Source: an uncultured Clostridium sp.
GTDB taxonomy: Bacteria > Bacillota > Clostridia > TANB77 > CAG-508
Assembly (NCBI GenBank): GCA_900556975.1
Contig: USQZ01000061.1
Span: 1-7,843 of the forward strand
DNA: 7,843 bases
Direction: 5' to 3'
The position numbers and the translations under genes were made by a program. Position 1 is the first letter of the stretch; each line of letters starts with the position of its first letter. The notes beneath the pieces are model-generated. The model had not been told where the DNA came from. It ran no database searches and worked only from the letters and a program-made list of their open reading frames with translations. Positions 6,382 through 7,843 of this stretch are shown here, piece by piece.

Positions 6382-7137
6382 ATGAAAAGAAACGTAGGAG
6401 TAAAATTGTGCGTGGTAGTTCTTATTGCTTTAATAGTTTATAGTATGCTTGCATCATCTGCAATGGCTTTAACTAGAGAAGATGTTATTACTAAATTTTT
6501 AGCACAGAAAGATATTAAAGATTTTAAAGAGAGTATGAGTTATGAGGTGAATGTTACATCAAATCAAAAAGCTGGAATAGATGTAAAGATAGCTATGGGA
6601 GTTGAATCATATGAAAACTCATTTACCTTTGATGGTTCTACTTGTAAAATTACTTTAAAATCCAGTGAAGACGAATTAGGAAAAAAATTATTAAAAAATA
6701 TGTGGGCTGCATGTGCTGAAATTGGAAATGAGAATGGAGTAAAAACAGAAGCTATTACAGGAGAATCTGGTGAAAATGCTTTAGATACATTCTGGACAAA
6801 ATTCACAGAAAAAGTTAATAATGGTGAAGATACATATGTTGCATATGGCGTAAAGATTGAAAAAGATTCAAATGATTCTTATGTTGGAACTATTAATACA
6901 CAAATGTATAAAGTTGATTTAACTGATTTAACTTCAACAAGTTATGAAAGCAAAACTAATAATAAAACATCAAATAATACAAGTAATACTACTACAAAAG
7001 AGTATACTTCAAATGTAACAAGAATTCCTAACGCAGGAAATAATCAAGAAGTTATAAATGTATTTAGAGTTATTGCTTTTGTTGCTGTTGCTGCAATTAT
7101 TGCTTTTTCAGTTTACAATGTTAAATCAAAGAAATAA
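6382..7137 (+). CDS. Secreted surface protein with C-terminal IPNAG sorting-like tail (putative sortase substrate)
   Basis: The 251-residue protein has a Sec signal peptide: basic start, hydrophobic core (about 8-24) and an AMA cleavage site at 27-29. The mature domain (30-187) is unrecognised; it carries two cysteines (88 and 111) that could form a disulfide. Residues 188-211 are a low-complexity Asn/Thr/Ser linker of the sort that spans the cell wall. The C-terminus reads IPNAG (215-219), a short polar stretch, a hydrophobic helix (about 224-245) and the basic end KSKK, which is the tripartite layout of an LPXTG-type sorting signal with Ile for Leu and Ala for Thr. A sortase gene starts 11 bases after the stop, so covalent attachment to the wall by that enzyme is likely. 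It could instead be a plain tail-anchored membrane protein. AAAGGAAG ending at 6375 sits six bases before ATG. Confidence 0.88.
   Translation: MKRNVGVKLCVVVLIALIVYSMLASSAMALTREDVITKFLAQKDIKDFKESMSYEVNVTSNQKAGIDVKIAMGVESYENSFTFDGSTCKITLKSSEDELGKKLLKNMWAACAEIGNENGVKTEAITGESGENALDTFWTKFTEKVNNGEDTYVAYGVKIEKDSNDSYVGTINTQMYKVDLTDLTSTSYESKTNNKTSNNTSNTTTKEYTSNVTRIPNAGNNQEVINVFRVIAFVAVAAIIAFSVYNVKSKK
7024..7134 (+). other. Putative cell-wall sorting signal (IPNAG, hydrophobic helix, KSKK)
   Basis: This is the coding stretch for residues 215-251 of the secreted protein. IPNAG is encoded at 7024-7038. The spacing to the hydrophobic helix and the basic end match known sorting signals. Cleavage would be expected between Ala218 and Gly219 by analogy with Thr-Gly cleavage in LPXTG. 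The motif variant is inferred from position and neighbourhood. Confidence 0.6.
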
Positions 7138-7148
7138 GAGATGAAGAA

Positions 7149-7757
7149 ATGGGAAAGTTTGAGAAGTGTGCAATATATATTGTTTTAGTGTTAATTATTG
7201 TAATATGTTTAGAAATAATTAATGTATTTCAAAAATCTACAACAGATTATGATGAAGAAACATATTCAAAAGTGTATGACCAGTATAATGCTATTGAAGA
7301 AGAAAATGATGAATATGGGGTTAGTAGAATTCCAGAGGAAAATTCTGAGGAAAAACAAGTAGATGATAATTTGGTATTGGGGACTATTGAAATTCCTAAG
7401 ATAGGTATTTCTTATCCAGTAATATCAACGACTACAGCTGAGTACTTAAAAATTGCACCTACTAAATTGGCTGGTGTAGGATTGAATGAAAAAGGTAATT
7501 GTTCAATAATTGGTCATAATTATGAAAATGATAAATTTTTTAGCAAGCTTGGAGATCTTTCTAAAGATGATGTTGTTTATATAAAGGAAAAGGATGGCAT
7601 GAAAAGGGTTTATAGTGTTACAGAAAAGAAGGAGATATCAGCAAATGATGTTTCATGCTTAGAGCAAAATACTAATGATAAAAGGCAAGTCACATTGATT
7701 ACTTGTACAAATGTAAAAAACAAAAGATTGGTAGTAAAATGTGAAGAATTTGTTTAA
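7149..7757 (+). CDS. Sortase (class D/E-like transpeptidase)
   Basis: Sortases are membrane-bound cysteine transpeptidases that cut a sorting motif and join the protein to the peptidoglycan precursor or to another protein. The 202-residue protein has an N-terminal membrane helix (about 8-27), an acidic linker (about 31-73), then the sortase beta-barrel from LGTIEIPKIGISYPV (77-91). The catalytic triad is visible: His123 in SIIGHNY, Cys186 in TLITC (182-186) and Arg193 in NKRLVV. Length and N-terminal anchoring fit class D or E rather than B; the class was not tested by alignment. The ATG at 7149 is preceded by a weak AGAGATGA; an ATG at 7141 is in another frame and ends quickly. The 11-base gap to the upstream secreted protein suggests one transcript and an enzyme-substrate pair. 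No terminator is evident after the stop codon. Confidence 0.95.
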   Translation: MGKFEKCAIYIVLVLIIVICLEIINVFQKSTTDYDEETYSKVYDQYNAIEEENDEYGVSRIPEENSEEKQVDDNLVLGTIEIPKIGISYPVISTTTAEYLKIAPTKLAGVGLNEKGNCSIIGHNYENDKFFSKLGDLSKDDVVYIKEKDGMKRVYSVTEKKEISANDVSCLEQNTNDKRQVTLITCTNVKNKRLVVKCEEFV

Positions 7758-7763
7758 AAAACC

Positions 7764-7792
7764 TTGACAAATTGTGAAATTAATACTATTAT
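7764..7792 (+). promoter_or_regulatory. Strong sigma-A promoter of the gene starting at 7831
   Basis: A perfect -35 TTGACA (7764-7769), an exact 17-base spacer and TATTAT (7787-7792, five of six) form a strong promoter. It begins six bases after the sortase stop. Transcription should start near 7799, giving a leader of about 30 bases. Confidence 0.85.
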
Positions 7793-7830
7793 AAATGGCG
7801 TTAATATCTTTTAGAGAGGAGACTGATAAT

Positions 7831-7843
7831 ATGGAAGAAAATA
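7831..7843 (+). CDS. Start of an unidentified gene, truncated by the window edge
   Basis: ATG at 7831 follows AGAGAGGAG (7813-7821) with a nine-base gap and a strong promoter, so this is a confident gene start. Only the residues MEEN are visible, too few to suggest a product. Confidence 0.7.

Noticed and set aside
6564..6806. Minus-strand open frame of 80 codons.
   Set aside because: It is the antisense shadow of the secreted protein gene, with no start signals.

Overview
This window looks like a chromosomal housekeeping segment from a very AT-rich, Gram-positive, clostridia-like Firmicute. The signs are the strongly A/T-biased codon use, sigma-A-type promoters (TTGACA-17 bp-TAAAAT and TTGACA-17 bp-TATTAT), a tRNA-responsive T-box leader, a sortase next to a protein with a wall-sorting-like tail, and good Shine-Dalgarno sequences. 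It could belong to an uncultured gut lineage, but nothing here fixes the genus.

Layout. Positions 1-560 (minus strand) hold the N-terminal part of an SPFH/stomatin-family membrane protein that runs off the left edge, with a good extended -10 promoter. Divergent from it, 777-2959 is a tight two-gene plus-strand unit. The first gene is a membrane-anchored extracytoplasmic protein with a stalk domain, an SH3-like domain and what looks like a truncated, catalytically dead GH18 fragment. The second is the lytic transglycosylase MltG. Both point to peptidoglycan work at the outer face of the membrane. Positions 2974-3226 carry a strong promoter and a complete T-box leader with its terminator. A tandem array of imperfect hairpin repeats (3227-3520) sits between that terminator and aspS (3563-5323), followed by a strong intrinsic terminator (5334-5368).

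The next gene (5369-6280, GTG start) encodes an unrecognised soluble 303-residue protein whose ribosome binding site lies inside the preceding terminator stem. Positions 6382-7757 form a second two-gene unit: a secreted protein with an Asn/Thr/Ser-rich linker and an IPNAG-hydrophobic-KSKK C-terminal tail, then a sortase 11 bases later. They are probably substrate and enzyme. A consensus promoter at 7764-7792 drives a gene that starts at 7831 and leaves the window after four codons.

Most notable: (i) the tandem hairpin repeat in the aspS leader, with one compensatory base-pair change between copies; (ii) a T-box specifier loop that reads best as AAC (Asn) rather than an Asp codon, upstream of an AspRS that resembles the alphaproteobacterial subtype; (iii) the adjacent sortase and putative IPNAG substrate; (iv) the dead GH18 remnant fused to stalk and SH3 domains just before mltG; (v) a start site buried in a terminator. 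All family assignments come from reading motifs by eye; no database search was run.
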